Below, piece after piece: positions 8,897-22,767 of a DNA stretch of 64,000 nt. The DNA is from Ensifer adhaerens (GTDB lineage Bacteria; Pseudomonadota; Alphaproteobacteria; Rhizobiales; Rhizobiaceae): positions 124,001-188,000 of the forward strand of contig NZ_LAZS01000008.1 in assembly GCF_002007205.1 (NCBI RefSeq), written 5' to 3'. Position 1 is the first letter of the stretch. Every line of letters begins with the position of its first letter. The translations under genes and the position numbers were made by a program. The notes below the pieces were generated by a model. The model was not told the origin of the DNA. It worked only from the letters and a program-made list of their open reading frames with translations, and ran no database searches.

Positions 8897-10794
8897 GCCG
8901 CGCGGCTCCAGCTTTCGCGTGCGACGGCAGCTTCCAGCTTGAACTTCGCCAGCATCGTGCGCAACTGGCGGCTTTCTTCCGCAAGCGTGCCGCTGGCTGC
9001 CGTCGTCTCTTCGACCATCGCCGCGTTCTGCTGGGTCATCTGGTCCATGTGATTGACCGAGGTGTTGATTTCCTGCAGCGCGGTCGCCTGTTCGCGGGCC
9101 GCCGTTGCGATCGTGTTGACGTGGCCGCTGACATTGTTGACCAGCGTCTCGATCTCCAGCAGCGCCTCGCCGGTCGAGCGCACCAGCGACACGCCGGTCT
9201 CGACTTCAGACGCGGAGCTGTGGATCAGCGTCTTGATCTCCTTGGCGGCGTTGGCCGACCGCTGGGCAAGTTCGCGCACTTCCTGGGCGACGACGGCAAA
9301 ACCGCGACCGGCCTCACCGGCGCGAGCCGCTTCGACGCCGGCGTTGAGCGCCAGAAGGTTCGTCTGGAAAGCGATCTCGTCAATCACCGAAATGATCTGG
9401 TTGATGCGGTTGGACGAATCCTCGATGCGGCCCATCGCATCGACCGCGCTGCGCACGATCGCGCCGGAGCGGCCGGCACTCTCCTTGGTGGCGCGCACCA
9501 TCTCGTGCGCCTCGTTCGCCCGTTCCGAAGCAGTGCGCACGGTCGAGGTGATCTCGTCGAGTGCGGCTGCCGTTTCCTCAAGCGCTGCCGCCTGCTGCTC
9601 CGTGCGCTTCGACAGATCGTTGGCGGCGGAACTCAGTTCGGCGGAGTTGTCGTTGATGGTGCTGGCCGCCGTGCGCACGTTCTGCATGGTCGAGCGCAGC
9701 GTCACCATCGTCTGGTTGACGTTCACCTGCAACTCGGCGAAGGCGCCGTGGAACTCGCCGCGCATGGTCTGCGTCAGGTCGGCATCGGCAAGGGCCGCGA
9801 TCACGCGGCGGACTTCGTTGACGGTCTGGTCGACGCTGGAGACGAGTTCGTTGACGCTCGACGCAAAGCGGTTGAGGTCGTCGTTTTCATAGTCCTTGGT
9901 GATGCGGCCGGTGAAATCGCCGGCAACGGCGGACGCGACGACGACGCTGATGTTCGACTGCAGGTCGCTGCTGCGGGCATGCAGTGCCGCTTCCTGCGCC
10001 TTCATCGCGCGCATGGCGATGCCGTTCTTGCGGAAGACTTCGACCGCACGGGCCATCTCGCCGATTTCGTCCTGGCGGGAAACGTCCGTCGCATCTCCAT
10101 CGAGCTTGCCGTCGGCAAGTTCGCTCATGGTCGAGGTGAGTTCACGCACCGGCATGACGATGCCGCGGCGGGCAACGACGAGGCTGACGCCGACGCCGAA
10201 GATCACGCAGGCCGCAGCAGCTGCGGCCAGGATGGTCATCGCGACGGAGGACGAGTTGAGCGCTTCGGCGCGGGCGGCCGACAGCGCGTCGCCGGAATGG
10301 ATGCTGTAGGTCTTGACCGTTGCCGTGACGGTCTTCTGGGCTTCGAGCGCCTTGTCGAGTGCGGCCTTGACTGCGCCGGCATCTGTGCCCTTGCCGGCAG
10401 CGACGGCGACCATGGCGCGGATCTCGTCGAAATAGCTGTTCAGCGTGAGGCGGATGTCGTTCAGCAGCTTGTCTTCCGCATCGTCGGCGACTGCCTCGAT
10501 CTTCGTCAGGCGGCCGAGCATTTCGCCGGCGCGCTTCTCGGTCTCCGCGCCGAAGTCAGCGGCTTTTTCCGGGGCGGCGGCCAGCTGATAGGTCATGCGG
10601 CTGATGGCGATGATGTCGACGCGCAGGTCCATCGCCTCGCGCGCCGCTTCCTCACGCGCGCCGACATCGACGATCGTCGCACCGAGCGAGGAAAGGCCCC
10701 GCGCTCCGGCGAGCGCGATCAGAATGGAGGATATGCCCATGACCACGACCACGAGGCCGACCTTGGTCAAAATCGAGAGGTTCTTGAACGCCAC
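8893..10794 (-). CDS. Methyl-accepting chemotaxis protein
   Basis: Transmembrane chemoreceptor that should control CheA kinase. A GTG start at 10794 is preferred because AGGAG lies 8 bases upstream; a frame with an upstream TTG exists but has no ribosome site. TM1 is at about residues 8-28 and TM2 near 185-205, enclosing a short helical periplasmic sensor. A HAMP domain ([11 protein letters not shown], then [13 protein letters not shown]) follows, then a long coiled-coil signalling domain. The conserved hairpin tip reads [25 protein letters not shown] and continues [14 protein letters not shown]. There is no C-terminal CheR-docking pentapeptide; the protein ends SWSRAA. The ligand is unknown. 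It is a single gene with no che genes nearby. Confidence 0.93.
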   Translation of the reverse strand: MAFKNLSILTKVGLVVVVMGISSILIALAGARGLSSLGATIVDVGAREEAAREAMDLRVDIIAISRMTYQLAAAPEKAADFGAETEKRAGEMLGRLTKIEAVADDAEDKLLNDIRLTLNSYFDEIRAMVAVAAGKGTDAGAVKAALDKALEAQKTVTATVKTYSIHSGDALSAARAEALNSSSVAMTILAAAAAACVIFGVGVSLVVARRGIVMPVRELTSTMSELADGKLDGDATDVSRQDEIGEMARAVEVFRKNGIAMRAMKAQEAALHARSSDLQSNISVVVASAVAGDFTGRITKDYENDDLNRFASSVNELVSSVDQTVNEVRRVIAALADADLTQTMRGEFHGAFAELQVNVNQTMVTLRSTMQNVRTAASTINDNSAELSSAANDLSKRTEQQAAALEETAAALDEITSTVRTASERANEAHEMVRATKESAGRSGAIVRSAVDAMGRIEDSSNRINQIISVIDEIAFQTNLLALNAGVEAARAGEAGRGFAVVAQEVRELAQRSANAAKEIKTLIHSSASEVETGVSLVRSTGEALLEIETLVNNVSGHVNTIATAAREQATALQEINTSVNHMDQMTQQNAAMVEETTAASGTLAEESRQLRTMLAKFKLEAAVARESWSRAA

Positions 10795-11005
10795 TGCCGT
10801 GACTCCTGTGATGTCGCGATCGCGCAAATTGGGAGGACATGGTCAGCCATACCGGCGGGAGGAGGACCGGCTGTTAGCGGCACCCTGGGAGGAGGAACGG
10901 CGCGCGCACTGACCGATAACTACTTAGTAATTTCGAATTTAAATTCAGGTTAAAAAAGCGATCGCGTCTTTTCGCAGGTGCAGCACAAGTGGATGCGCAT
11001 ATCTC

Positions 11006-11039
11006 AAAAACGAAAAACGGGCGGACGATCGCTCGCCCG
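11006..11039 (-). terminator. Rho-independent terminator of the oxoprolinase gene
   Basis: Read on the minus strand, CGGGCG and CGCCCG form the base of a hairpin with a partly palindromic interior. It is followed by TTTTTCGTTTTT. It lies about 45 bases after the oxoprolinase stop codon. Confidence 0.75.
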
Positions 11040-11085
11040 CCCGCAGACCACCGCAGCAGTCTTGGGAGATTTCAGTCTTTCCGGC

Positions 11086-14706
<3,621 letters not shown>

Positions 14707-14771
14707 TGTCCATCCCTCTCATTCGCGAGCCGCTTCATTGTGCAAGCCCGGAAATTCATCAAAGCAGTTCG

Positions 14772-14811
14772 TTGACAAAATGTCGATAAAATGATGACAT
14801 AAAATCGTCAA
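14772..14811. promoter_or_regulatory. Divergent promoter with nested operator palindromes
   Basis: TTGAC (14772-14776) and GTCAA (14807-14811) form an outer inverted repeat around an inner pair, ATGTC (14780-14784) and GACAT (14796-14800). Rightward, TTGACA is followed after 17 bases by TGACAT. Leftward, TTGACG is followed after 17 bases by TATCGA. So both promoters overlap one symmetric site, which is a natural place for the adjacent MarR-like regulator to control both directions. Confidence 0.6.
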
Positions 14812-14827
14812 GATGAGGAAGAGCTGA

Positions 14828-15412
14828 ATGACGAAGAAGTCGGAGGAGAGCTTTAAAGGACGGGAATGGGCCGAAAATGCCCTGCCCGAACATCTAAAGC
14901 CGGTCGCGGCCATCGGCCCGATCGTTTCCTCCGCGCACCTTGCCGAAGGCGGCTCTCCCGGCCTCTCCGAGGTCGAATACGGGCTGATCCTCGCGTCGCA
15001 TGCCTTTCACCGCTGGATGATGCGCTGCATGGCGGCCGCCGGCGTACCCGGTCTTTCCCCCATCGAGATCCTGATCCTGCACACGATCCGCCACCGCGAT
15101 CGCGGCAAGAAACTCGCCGACATCTGTCTCGTGCTCGACATCGAGGACACCCATGTCGCGACCTATGCCATCCGCAAGCTCGAAGCCGCAGGCCTCGTGA
15201 CGACGGGCAAGGAAGGCAAGGAAAAGACCATCCTGATCACCGACAAGGGGTCGGACGCCTGCACGCGCTACGCAAAAATCCGCGAGCGGCTGCTGGTCTC
15301 CTCCACCGCCAAAGCGCGTCCTTCCGAGGAGACGCTTTCCGAGATCGCCGCCGTCCTGCGTTTCATGTCGGGCGCCTATGAACAGTCCGCGCGCGCCGCG
15401 ACCACACTTTAA
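14828..15412 (+). CDS. MarR-like winged-helix transcriptional regulator (COG3492 type)
   Basis: A 194-residue DNA-binding protein. Residues about 60-165 form a winged helix: the LSPIEILILHTIRHRDRG helix pair, then LADICLVLDIEDTHVATYAIRKLEAAGLV as the recognition region, then a wing ending TILITDKG. GAGGAAGAG lies just upstream of the ATG. It is the first gene of the rightward operon (14 bases before the ABC ATPase gene) and lies opposite the oxoprolinase gene. It probably senses a substrate or product of this pathway and acts at the nested palindrome upstream. Confidence 0.82.
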   Translation: MTKKSEESFKGREWAENALPEHLKPVAAIGPIVSSAHLAEGGSPGLSEVEYGLILASHAFHRWMMRCMAAAGVPGLSPIEILILHTIRHRDRGKKLADICLVLDIEDTHVATYAIRKLEAAGLVTTGKEGKEKTILITDKGSDACTRYAKIRERLLVSSTAKARPSEETLSEIAAVLRFMSGAYEQSARAATTL

Positions 15413-15426
15413 ACGAGGAAGACCGC

Positions 15427-17259
15427 GTGACCGTCGATACGCCTGCGCCGCTGCTCGCCGTTGAGAAGCTTTCCGTCGCCTTCAACGGCAATCCCGTCGT
15501 CGAAGACCTGAGCTTCACGGTCACGCCCGGCCGCACGCTGGCGATCGTCGGCGAATCCGGCTCCGGCAAGTCGGTGACCTCGCTGTCGATCATGCGGCTC
15601 GCCGACATGATGGGCGGCCAATTCCCGAGCGGCCGCATCCTGTTTCGCGGCAAGGACGGCGAGATAGACCTGACGAGCGCCCCGCAGAAGACGATGCGCG
15701 CCATCCGCGGCAAGGAGATCGCCATGATCTTCCAGGAGCCGATGACGTCGCTGAACCCGGTCTTCACCATCGGTGACCAGGTCGCCGAAGTGCTGATGCT
15801 GCACGAAAAGATGACGAAGGCGGAAGCCCTTGTCGAGACGCGCCGCCTGCTCGACATGGTGCGGCTGCCGGATAGCGCCGAGCTGATTGGCCGCTATCCG
15901 CACCAGCTATCCGGCGGCATGCGCCAGCGCGTCATGATCGCCATGGCGCTCGCCTGCCGGCCGAAACTGCTGATCGCGGACGAGCCGACGACGGCGCTCG
16001 ACGTCACCATCCAGGCACAGATTCTGACGATCATCCGAGACCTGCAGAAGGAACTCGGCATGTCGGTGATCTTCATCACCCATGACATGGGCGTCGTCGC
16101 CGAGATGGCCGACGACGTCGTTGTCATGTGGAAGGGCCGCAAGGTCGAGGAAGGCCCGGTCGGCGAGATCTTCGCGGCACCCAAGCACCCCTACACCCAG
16201 ACGCTGCTGTCCGCCGTGCCGAAGCTCGGCAGCATGACCGGCGAGGAATTCCCGAAGCGCCTGCCGCTGACCATGATGGTCGACGGCGAGCCGAAGCGCG
16301 TCGGCGAAACCCATATCCAGCGCACCGCCCGCTACGAGGCGGCACCCATTCTCTCGGTGCGCGATCTCGTCACCCGCTTCGACGTCCGCAAGAACCTCTT
16401 CGGCAAGGCGACGCATCGCGTGCACGCCATCGAGAACGTCAGCTTCGACATCTTCCCGGGCGAAACCCTTGCACTTGTCGGCGAAAGCGGTTCCGGCAAA
16501 TCGACGATCGGCCGCACGATCCAGCAATTGCAGAACGCAACCTCGGGCGAGATCCTCTTCGGCGGCCGCCCGGTCTCGGCCATGAGCTATGCCGAGCGGC
16601 AGAGGCTGAAGCAGGAAATCCAGTACATCTTCCAGGACCCCTTCGCCTCGCTCGATCCACGCAAGACCGTGGGCTTCTCGATCGCCGAGCCGATCCGCAC
16701 CCACGGCCTGATCCTCGGCGAAAAGGACATCGAAAAGCGCGTGCACGAACTGCTGGAGCGCGTCGGCCTGACGGCCGCGCACGCCAGGCGTTACCCGCAC
16801 GAGTTCTCCGGCGGCCAGCGCCAGCGTGTCTGCATTGCCCGCGCGCTTGCCTCGCGCCCCAAGCTGATCATCGCCGACGAGGCACTTTCGGCCCTCGACG
16901 TCTCCATCCAGGCGCAGATCATCAACCTGTTCATGGAGCTGCAGGAGCAGGAAGGCCTCGCCTACCTCTTCATCAGCCATGACATGGCGGTGGTCGAGCG
17001 CATGAGCCATCGCGTTGCCGTGCTCTATCTCGGCCAGATCATGGAGTTCGGCAGCCGCCAGCAGGTGTTCGAGACGCCGTCCCATCCCTATACCCGCCGG
17101 CTGCTTTCCGCCGTCCCGGTCGCCGAGCCCGGCAAGGGTCGCGAGCGCGCCATGCTGGAAGGCGAGATCCCGAGCCCAATCCGCCGCGTCGGCGACGAAC
17201 CCGCGGTGTTGCCGCGCAAAGAGATCGCCCCTGGCCATTACGTGGCCAAGGGTGCGTGA
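15427..17259 (+). CDS. ABC transporter ATPase with two nucleotide-binding domains (dipeptide/oligopeptide type)
   Basis: Fused DppD-DppF/GsiA-like energy subunit of 610 residues on the inner face of the cytoplasmic membrane. Both halves are complete. NBD1 has GESGSGKS near residue 44, the [15 protein letters not shown] signature and [15 protein letters not shown]2 has GESGSGKS near residue 357, [15 protein letters not shown] and [12 protein letters not shown]; the last differs from the usual DEP(T/V)SALD but keeps the catalytic Glu. Each half ends with the oligopeptide-binding C-terminal extension ([12 protein letters not shown] and [12 protein letters not shown]). The start is GTG with GAGGA upstream. 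It works with the binding protein and two permeases that follow. Confidence 0.93.
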   Translation: MTVDTPAPLLAVEKLSVAFNGNPVVEDLSFTVTPGRTLAIVGESGSGKSVTSLSIMRLADMMGGQFPSGRILFRGKDGEIDLTSAPQKTMRAIRGKEIAMIFQEPMTSLNPVFTIGDQVAEVLMLHEKMTKAEALVETRRLLDMVRLPDSAELIGRYPHQLSGGMRQRVMIAMALACRPKLLIADEPTTALDVTIQAQILTIIRDLQKELGMSVIFITHDMGVVAEMADDVVVMWKGRKVEEGPVGEIFAAPKHPYTQTLLSAVPKLGSMTGEEFPKRLPLTMMVDGEPKRVGETHIQRTARYEAAPILSVRDLVTRFDVRKNLFGKATHRVHAIENVSFDIFPGETLALVGESGSGKSTIGRTIQQLQNATSGEILFGGRPVSAMSYAERQRLKQEIQYIFQDPFASLDPRKTVGFSIAEPIRTHGLILGEKDIEKRVHELLERVGLTAAHARRYPHEFSGGQRQRVCIARALASRPKLIIADEALSALDVSIQAQIINLFMELQEQEGLAYLFISHDMAVVERMSHRVAVLYLGQIMEFGSRQQVFETPSHPYTRRLLSAVPVAEPGKGRERAMLEGEIPSPIRRVGDEPAVLPRKEIAPGHYVAKGA

Positions 17260-17302
17260 GCCGCTTTCTTTTGAAGAAGGCTGTCGAAACAGGAGTGAGT
17301 AA

Positions 17303-18835
17303 ATGATCAACAAAAAGGGGATCCACGCCGCTTTCATCGCCCTTGCGATGGCGGGTAGTTTCATGACCGCAGGGCCGGCCTTTGCCGCCGGCACGCTGAC
17401 CGTGTCTTCGCCGCAGGATCCGGGAAGCTGGGACCCGGTCGACACCTTCCTCGTCAACTGGGCGGCGGTCGCCACCAACATCTATGACGGCCTCACCTAT
17501 CGCGGCCCGGACCTGAAGCTGGTTCCCGGCCTTGCGACCGCGTGGGAAGAACTCGACGGCGGCAAGCGCCTGCGCTTCACCCTGCGCGAAGGCGTCAAAT
17601 TCCACAACGGCGAGCCCTTCAACGCAGAAGCGGTAAAGTTCACCTTCGACCGCCTGCTCGGCGAGGAAGGTTCGAAGGGCCCGCAGAAGTCCAACTATGC
17701 CGTGATCGAGAAGGTCGAGATCGTCGACGAGAAGACCGTCGATCTGGTTCTCAAGACCCCGGATCCGGTGCTGCTCACCAAGCTCGCCGGCTATGGCGCG
17801 ATGATCGTGCCGCCGAAGTACATCAAGGAAAAGGGCGAGGACTACTTCAACGCCCATCCGGTCGGAACCGGCCCGTTCAAGTTCATCTCCTATGAGCCGA
17901 AGGTCGGCATCAAGCTCGAAGCCTTTGCCGACCACTGGGGCGGCGCGCCGAAGCTTTCGAACCTCAACTACCGCTTCATCTCGGAGCCGGCGACCGCCGT
18001 TGCCGAACTGCAGGCCGGCCGCGTCGACCTCGTCATCCCGCCGACCATTCCGATTGGCATGATCCCGACGATCCAGGACGACAGCAACCTGGAGATCGTC
18101 ACCAGCGCCGGTCCGACGGTCTACGCTCTGCGCTTCAACACCCGCGACGGCATCACCAAGGACCCGAAGGTCCGCAAGGCGCTGATCCTCGGCGTCGACC
18201 GTGACACCATCATCCAGTCGATCCTCGGTGGCCAGGCTGACCCGATCGCCAGCTTCCAGGGCAAGCTCTCCTTCGGCTTCGACCCGGCGATGAAGCCGCT
18301 TCCTTACGATCCGGAACAGGCCAAGGCGCTGTTGAAGGAAGCCGGCGTTGCGCCGGGTGCGTCCGTGCAGATCGACGTTCGCGGCAACGACGCGACCTTC
18401 AACGAGGTCGTGCAGGCGATCGCGAGCTACCTGCAGCTGATCGGCATCAACGCGACGATCAAGCCCTATGAAACCAACGTTCTCCTGAACGACATCATCC
18501 CGGCCGGCAAGACCGGCGCGCTGTTCCAGCAGTCCTGGGGCGGCTGGACGCTCGACTACGACAACACCGCCTACTCGATGTACCACTCGGGCGAAAAGTG
18601 GAACCCGTACGACAAGGACGCGGAACTCGACAAGCTGCTCGAATCGCAGCGTTCGATCACCGACCAGGCAAAGCGCGAGGAGATCCTCAAGCAGATCGCC
18701 AACTACGCCGCCGAGCGTTCGCTCGAAATGCCGCTCTACAACCTCAACGCCATCTTCGGCGTGAGCAAGCGCGTCAAGAACTTCACGCCGGTTCCGGACA
18801 GCCGCCTGCGGCTGACGGACGTGACGGTCGAGTAA
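17303..18835 (+). CDS. ABC transporter substrate-binding protein, DppA/OppA family
   Basis: Periplasmic receptor of 510 residues (SBP family 5). A signal peptide of about 28 residues ends AFA. The family core is clear: the NIYDGLTYRGPDLKLVPGLA segment, then LREGVKFHNGEPFNAEAVKFTFDR, and PVGTGPFKF later. Family 5 proteins bind dipeptides, oligopeptides, glutathione or opines, and the binding-pocket sequence does not allow a choice. The neighbouring M14 peptidase and oxoprolinase favour a small peptide or gamma-glutamyl/pyroglutamyl compound. A strong hairpin directly after the stop may raise the level of this gene relative to the permeases. Confidence 0.92.
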   Translation: MINKKGIHAAFIALAMAGSFMTAGPAFAAGTLTVSSPQDPGSWDPVDTFLVNWAAVATNIYDGLTYRGPDLKLVPGLATAWEELDGGKRLRFTLREGVKFHNGEPFNAEAVKFTFDRLLGEEGSKGPQKSNYAVIEKVEIVDEKTVDLVLKTPDPVLLTKLAGYGAMIVPPKYIKEKGEDYFNAHPVGTGPFKFISYEPKVGIKLEAFADHWGGAPKLSNLNYRFISEPATAVAELQAGRVDLVIPPTIPIGMIPTIQDDSNLEIVTSAGPTVYALRFNTRDGITKDPKVRKALILGVDRDTIIQSILGGQADPIASFQGKLSFGFDPAMKPLPYDPEQAKALLKEAGVAPGASVQIDVRGNDATFNEVVQAIASYLQLIGINATIKPYETNVLLNDIIPAGKTGALFQQSWGGWTLDYDNTAYSMYHSGEKWNPYDKDAELDKLLESQRSITDQAKREEILKQIANYAAERSLEMPLYNLNAIFGVSKRVKNFTPVPDSRLRLTDVTVE

Positions 18836-18842
18836 ACAGTTC

Positions 18843-18874
18843 GGTCCGCCGCTCCACGAGTGAGGCGGCGGACC
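18843..18874 (+). promoter_or_regulatory. Intra-operon hairpin after the binding-protein gene
   Basis: GGTCCGCCGC (18843-18852) pairs perfectly with GCGGCGGACC (18865-18874), starting 8 bases after the stop codon. There is no T-tract, so it is more likely an mRNA 3'-end stabiliser or partial attenuator than a full terminator. Confidence 0.6.
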
Positions 18875-18896
18875 ATCTTCTTGAGGGGCGGGTCAC

Positions 18897-19820
18897 TTGG
18901 CCGGATTTCTGATCAAACGTTTTCTGCAGGCGGTCTTCGTCGTGTTCGTCGTGACACTGACCGTCTCCTATGCCATCCGGTTTACCGGCGACCCGGCGCT
19001 GATGCTGGCGCAGGGTGCCGGCAGCGTCACCGAGGCAGACCTCGTGCGCATCCGCGAAGGGCTCGGCCTCAACCAGCCGTTCCTCGCCCAATATGCCCAA
19101 TTCATCACAGGCATGTTCACGCTCGATTTCGGCCGCTCCTTCATGGGCGGCACGCCCGTTGCGCAGCTGATCGCCTCTGCCCTGCCTGCGACCATGCTGC
19201 TTGCCTTTGCCTCGCTGATCGTCTCGATCGCGATTTCCATTCCGCTCGGCATCCGCGCCGCCGTCGCCCGCGGCAAGTGGGCCGACCAGACGATCCGCAT
19301 CCTGTCGCTCGTCGGGCTTTCCTTCCCGAACTTCTGGCTGGCGATCATGCTGGTGCTGTTGTTTTCGATCGTGCTCAAATGGCTGCCGCCGAGCGGCATG
19401 GACGGCTTTGCGAGCTTCATCATGCCGGCGCTGACCATGGGCATCATCCTGACGGCGACCAATGTGCGGCTGGTGCGCACCGCGATGCTCGAAACGCTGC
19501 AGTCGCAATACATCATGGTCGCCCGCGCCAAGGGCCTCAGCGAAAACAAGGTGCTCTACAAGCACGCGCTGCGTAACTGCGCGATCCCGCTGATCACCTA
19601 TTTCGGCCTGCAATTCGGCGGCCTGCTCGGCGGCATCGTCGTCGTCGAACTGGTGTTCAACTGGCCGGGCATGGGCACGCTCGCCTTCGACGCGGTCGCC
19701 TCGCGCGACTATCCCGTGCTCCAGGCGGTCATCACCGTGCTTTCGCTGATGATCGTGTTCGTCAATCTTCTGGTCGACATCGCCTATGGCCTCGTCGATC
19801 CGCGCATCCGGACGGAGTGA
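18897..19820 (+). CDS. ABC transporter permease, DppB type
   Basis: Inner-membrane channel subunit of 307 residues. It has an N-terminal TM helix (LIKRFLQAVFVVFVVTLTVSYAI), the dipeptide-family lead LGLNQPFLAQY, and five further TM segments. The EAA loop, which docks on the ATPase, reads ARAKGLSENKVLYKHALRN. The start codon is TTG, supported by GAGGGGCGG just upstream and by the alignment of the first TM helix. The stop is four bases before the next permease gene. Confidence 0.92.
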   Translation: MAGFLIKRFLQAVFVVFVVTLTVSYAIRFTGDPALMLAQGAGSVTEADLVRIREGLGLNQPFLAQYAQFITGMFTLDFGRSFMGGTPVAQLIASALPATMLLAFASLIVSIAISIPLGIRAAVARGKWADQTIRILSLVGLSFPNFWLAIMLVLLFSIVLKWLPPSGMDGFASFIMPALTMGIILTATNVRLVRTAMLETLQSQYIMVARAKGLSENKVLYKHALRNCAIPLITYFGLQFGGLLGGIVVVELVFNWPGMGTLAFDAVASRDYPVLQAVITVLSLMIVFVNLLVDIAYGLVDPRIRTE

Positions 19821-19824
19821 GCCG

Positions 19825-20679
19825 ATGACGTCAAAGGCCGCAAACTCCCGTTTTGCCCGCTTCCGCAATCTCGAATTCATCCTCGGCGCGTTGCTTACCG
19901 GCGGCATCTGCCTCGCCGTTCTTTTCTCCGGCGTGCTCTTTCCCGGCGGCGTCGACAAGATCGACCTGATGGCGCGGCTGACCCCGCCCTTCGTCAATTG
20001 GGCGCATCCGCTCGGAACCGACCCGCTCGGCCGCGACGTGCTGGCTCGCGTCGTCGCCGGCGGCAAGATCTCGCTCCTCGTCGGTCTGACGTCGGTTGCC
20101 GGCGCCGTCGTCGTCGGCGTGGTCATGGGGCTTGTCTCCGGCTACTATCGCGGCTTCTGGGACATGATCGTCATGCGCTTTGCCGATGTGCAGCTGGCGC
20201 TTCCCTTCATCCTGCTGGCGATCACCTTCATCGCCATCGTCGGCGGCGGGCTCGGCAACACCATCATCCTGCTGATCGTGTCGCAATGGGTGCAATATGC
20301 CCGCCTCGTGCGCGGATCGGTGCTGTCGCTGCGCGAGCGCGAGTTCATCCAGTCGGCGCGCGCCATCGGCGTGCGCGACTACAAGATCCTGTTCCAGCAC
20401 CTGCTGCCGAACCTGATCGGCCCGGTGATCGTGCTGATGACGCTCAACGTCGCCAACAACATCCTGCTCGAAAGCAGCCTCACCTTCCTCGGCCTCGGCG
20501 TCGATCCGCTGATCCCGAGCTGGGGCGGCATGCTCGCCGACGGCCGCACCTACCTGCAGAACGCCTGGTGGGTCAGCGTTTTCCCGGGCCTTGCGATCCT
20601 GCTCACCGTTCTCGGCCTCAATCTTCTCGGCGACTGGCTGCGCGACAGCCTCGACCCAACCGGTAGAACCTCACGATGA
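19825..20679 (+). CDS. ABC transporter permease, DppC type
   Basis: Second channel subunit of 284 residues. It has the N-terminal TM helix, the DppC-type motif HPLGTDPLGRDVLARVVAGG, and an EAA loop ARAIGVRDYKILFQHLLPN. The family C-terminal motif SSLTFLGLGVDP...PSWGGMLADGR is present. It pairs with the upstream DppB-type subunit. The ATG at 19825 directly follows the DppB stop. The end overlaps the next gene by four bases (ATGA), so the peptidase is translated with the transporter. Confidence 0.92.
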   Translation: MTSKAANSRFARFRNLEFILGALLTGGICLAVLFSGVLFPGGVDKIDLMARLTPPFVNWAHPLGTDPLGRDVLARVVAGGKISLLVGLTSVAGAVVVGVVMGLVSGYYRGFWDMIVMRFADVQLALPFILLAITFIAIVGGGLGNTIILLIVSQWVQYARLVRGSVLSLREREFIQSARAIGVRDYKILFQHLLPNLIGPVIVLMTLNVANNILLESSLTFLGLGVDPLIPSWGGMLADGRTYLQNAWWVSVFPGLAILLTVLGLNLLGDWLRDSLDPTGRTSR

Positions 20680-22415
20680 CGACGATTTTCGAAGGCGCCT
20701 TCGAGCGCACCCTCGACACGCTTCTGACCACCTACGGCAAGGAAGCCGCCCGCGGCACCAAGCTCGAAGCCTGGCTGTTCGACGATGCCGCCAGCCGCAA
20801 GGCTGCCGAACAGAAGCTTGCAAGCTTCGGCGTCAAGGCGGCGCTTCGAAGCGCCTACAAGCCGCTGCTGCATTTCTTCCTGGAAGAGGTCGACCGTGCA
20901 GCCCTCGCAAGCGTCGTCGTCCGCTATCCCCAGCATGAAGGTGCCCCGCAGAACCGCTTCCTGCTCGAAGCCTATCCGCTCGCAGCCCTCGTCGGCGATG
21001 CCGACATCCGCTTCGAGGCCGGGAGCCAGACCGCCTTCACCTACGATGTCGCTCTGACCTTCCGTGACGGTCGACAGCAAGACCACGCCGTCTTCGCTCC
21101 GAACCACATCCACACCGACTTCATCGGTGAGACCCTGCTGTCGCCGACGGGCTGGATCCGGCTCGACGAAGGCTGCGACAAGCATCGCGAATGCCATCTG
21201 GAGACCGACTACGAGCGGCTGTTCGCCGGCACCATGCGGGCGATCGCCGATCATGCCTGGGGCAACAGCGAGCCCTATTTCGAAGAACTGAACATCCGCG
21301 TGACCCTGCCGATCACCGATTTCCGCCTGCCCGTCGGCGAGGAGGTCTTAAGCCTGCGCGAGGCGCTGCACGAGGATTTCTACTTCTCGCTGCTCGAAGT
21401 CTTCCAGAAGAAGTCCGGCCGCCCGCTCGGCGACCGTGGCCTGAAGCCCGGCCAGATCGTGCCGGAGATCGTCTTCGGCGTCGGCAGGCCGACCGTCGTC
21501 GTTGAAGCGCGGCCGTTGCAGGCGACGGATGTCGATGGAGAAACCCTGCCGCTCGACACCGCCGGGGCACCACTGACAGTGGCGCAGATCCATGCGGAAC
21601 TCGCCGCCATCGACGGCCAGCCCTTCGAGGCCAAGTCCCGTGCCGGCCGACCGGTCATGGCGCGCTACCACAAGGGCACCGATGCCCCGATCATGATCAG
21701 CGGCGGACAGCATCCGAACGAGACGACCGGCATCGTCGGCGTGCTGCGCGCCGCCCAGACGCTCGCCGCCCGCGCCGCCACCCATTTCACCATCTCGCCG
21801 CTCGAAAACCCCGACGGCTATGCCGTGCACCAGCGCCTGCGCGTCGACAACCCGCTGCACATGCATCATGCCGCGCGCTACACCGCACTTGGCGACGATC
21901 TCGAATACCGCACCGGTGCAGCACTCAACGAGCGCGAGATCCGCAAGGAGGCCGAGCGGCTGACAGGCGCACAGTTGCACGTCAACCTGCACGGCTATCC
22001 CTCGCATGAATGGACCCGGCCGCTTTCGGGCTACGTACCGCGCGGCTTTGCCATGTGGACCCTGCCCAAGGGCTTCTTCCTGATCATGCGCCATCATGCC
22101 GAATGGGAAGCGCGGGCCGAACAGTTGATCGAGGAAGTCACCGAGCGGCTTGCGGCCGTTCCGGGCCTGCTCGCCTATAACGACGCCCAGATCGCGCTCT
22201 ACGAGACCCATGCCGGCGAAACCGGCTTCCGCATCATCAACGGCTTCCCCTGCATGATCTCCGTCGACGACCGCCACACGGCACCGCTGACGCTGATCAC
22301 CGAATATCCCGACGAGACCATCTACGGCGATGCCTTCATTGCCGGTCATGAGGCTCAGAAGGAAACCGTGCTTGCGGCCTATGATGCCTTCCAACGGATC
22401 ATGGCTGTCTCCTGA
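20676..22415 (+). CDS. M14-family zinc carboxypeptidase-like protein
   Basis: Predicted cytoplasmic metallopeptidase of 579 residues with no signal peptide. The M14 core lies in the C-terminal half: zinc ligands H346 and E349 in GGQHPNETTG, then H435 or H439 in HVNLHGYPSHEW. A conserved acidic motif, TEYPDET, near the end is the likely general base. The first 320 residues are an extra region without a domain I recognise, unusual for this family. The gene overlaps the DppC permease gene by four bases, so it probably processes what the transporter imports. It could act as a carboxypeptidase or, like some M14 relatives, as an amidohydrolase or deacylase. Confidence 0.8.
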   Translation: MTTIFEGAFERTLDTLLTTYGKEAARGTKLEAWLFDDAASRKAAEQKLASFGVKAALRSAYKPLLHFFLEEVDRAALASVVVRYPQHEGAPQNRFLLEAYPLAALVGDADIRFEAGSQTAFTYDVALTFRDGRQQDHAVFAPNHIHTDFIGETLLSPTGWIRLDEGCDKHRECHLETDYERLFAGTMRAIADHAWGNSEPYFEELNIRVTLPITDFRLPVGEEVLSLREALHEDFYFSLLEVFQKKSGRPLGDRGLKPGQIVPEIVFGVGRPTVVVEARPLQATDVDGETLPLDTAGAPLTVAQIHAELAAIDGQPFEAKSRAGRPVMARYHKGTDAPIMISGGQHPNETTGIVGVLRAAQTLAARAATHFTISPLENPDGYAVHQRLRVDNPLHMHHAARYTALGDDLEYRTGAALNEREIRKEAERLTGAQLHVNLHGYPSHEWTRPLSGYVPRGFAMWTLPKGFFLIMRHHAEWEARAEQLIEEVTERLAAVPGLLAYNDAQIALYETHAGETGFRIINGFPCMISVDDRHTAPLTLITEYPDETIYGDAFIAGHEAQKETVLAAYDAFQRIMAVS

Positions 22416-22767
22416 TATCGGGCCTTCGCCGCGACAACCGCCTTCTGCCGCCATTCGCCCGTTTTGCCTCGGACGTTCCATGTTTTCTCCCGAACCTATT
22501 CATAGGGCGGGAGAGCATGGGCCGGGCGTTGCCTAGCGGCTGCCACGCTACGGCCTCCGACCGAACGGTTCCTTCCATCGGGTGCACGGCGCCACAACCG
22601 ATGGCATGGCTTATTTCTGGGTATAAACACAACCTCGCCGAGAAGAATCAGCCCCCTCGCCATTGACGCCCGCGCAGGAATGCCGGAGAGGCAATCACCT
22701 GAGATTATTGGGTTATTTCCGAAGTTCGAAATATACGGGCAAGCATATCGCGGGGGCGAAAAACGAC
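22416..22767. other. Intergenic region before the FkbM methyltransferase
   Basis: A stretch of 352 bases without a supported gene. Its right end is less GC-rich than the surroundings and should hold the promoter of the methyltransferase gene. No clear terminator for the upstream operon and no repeat was recognised. Confidence 0.5.

Noticed and set aside
9049-10953. 634-codon plus-strand frame opposite the chemotaxis receptor
   Set aside because: Composition rich in Arg, Gly and Val without domains; the minus-strand product is a textbook chemoreceptor.
15907-18586. Long minus-strand frames opposite the ABC ATPase and binding protein
   Set aside because: Antisense shadows of conserved genes; they lack ribosome sites and domain content.
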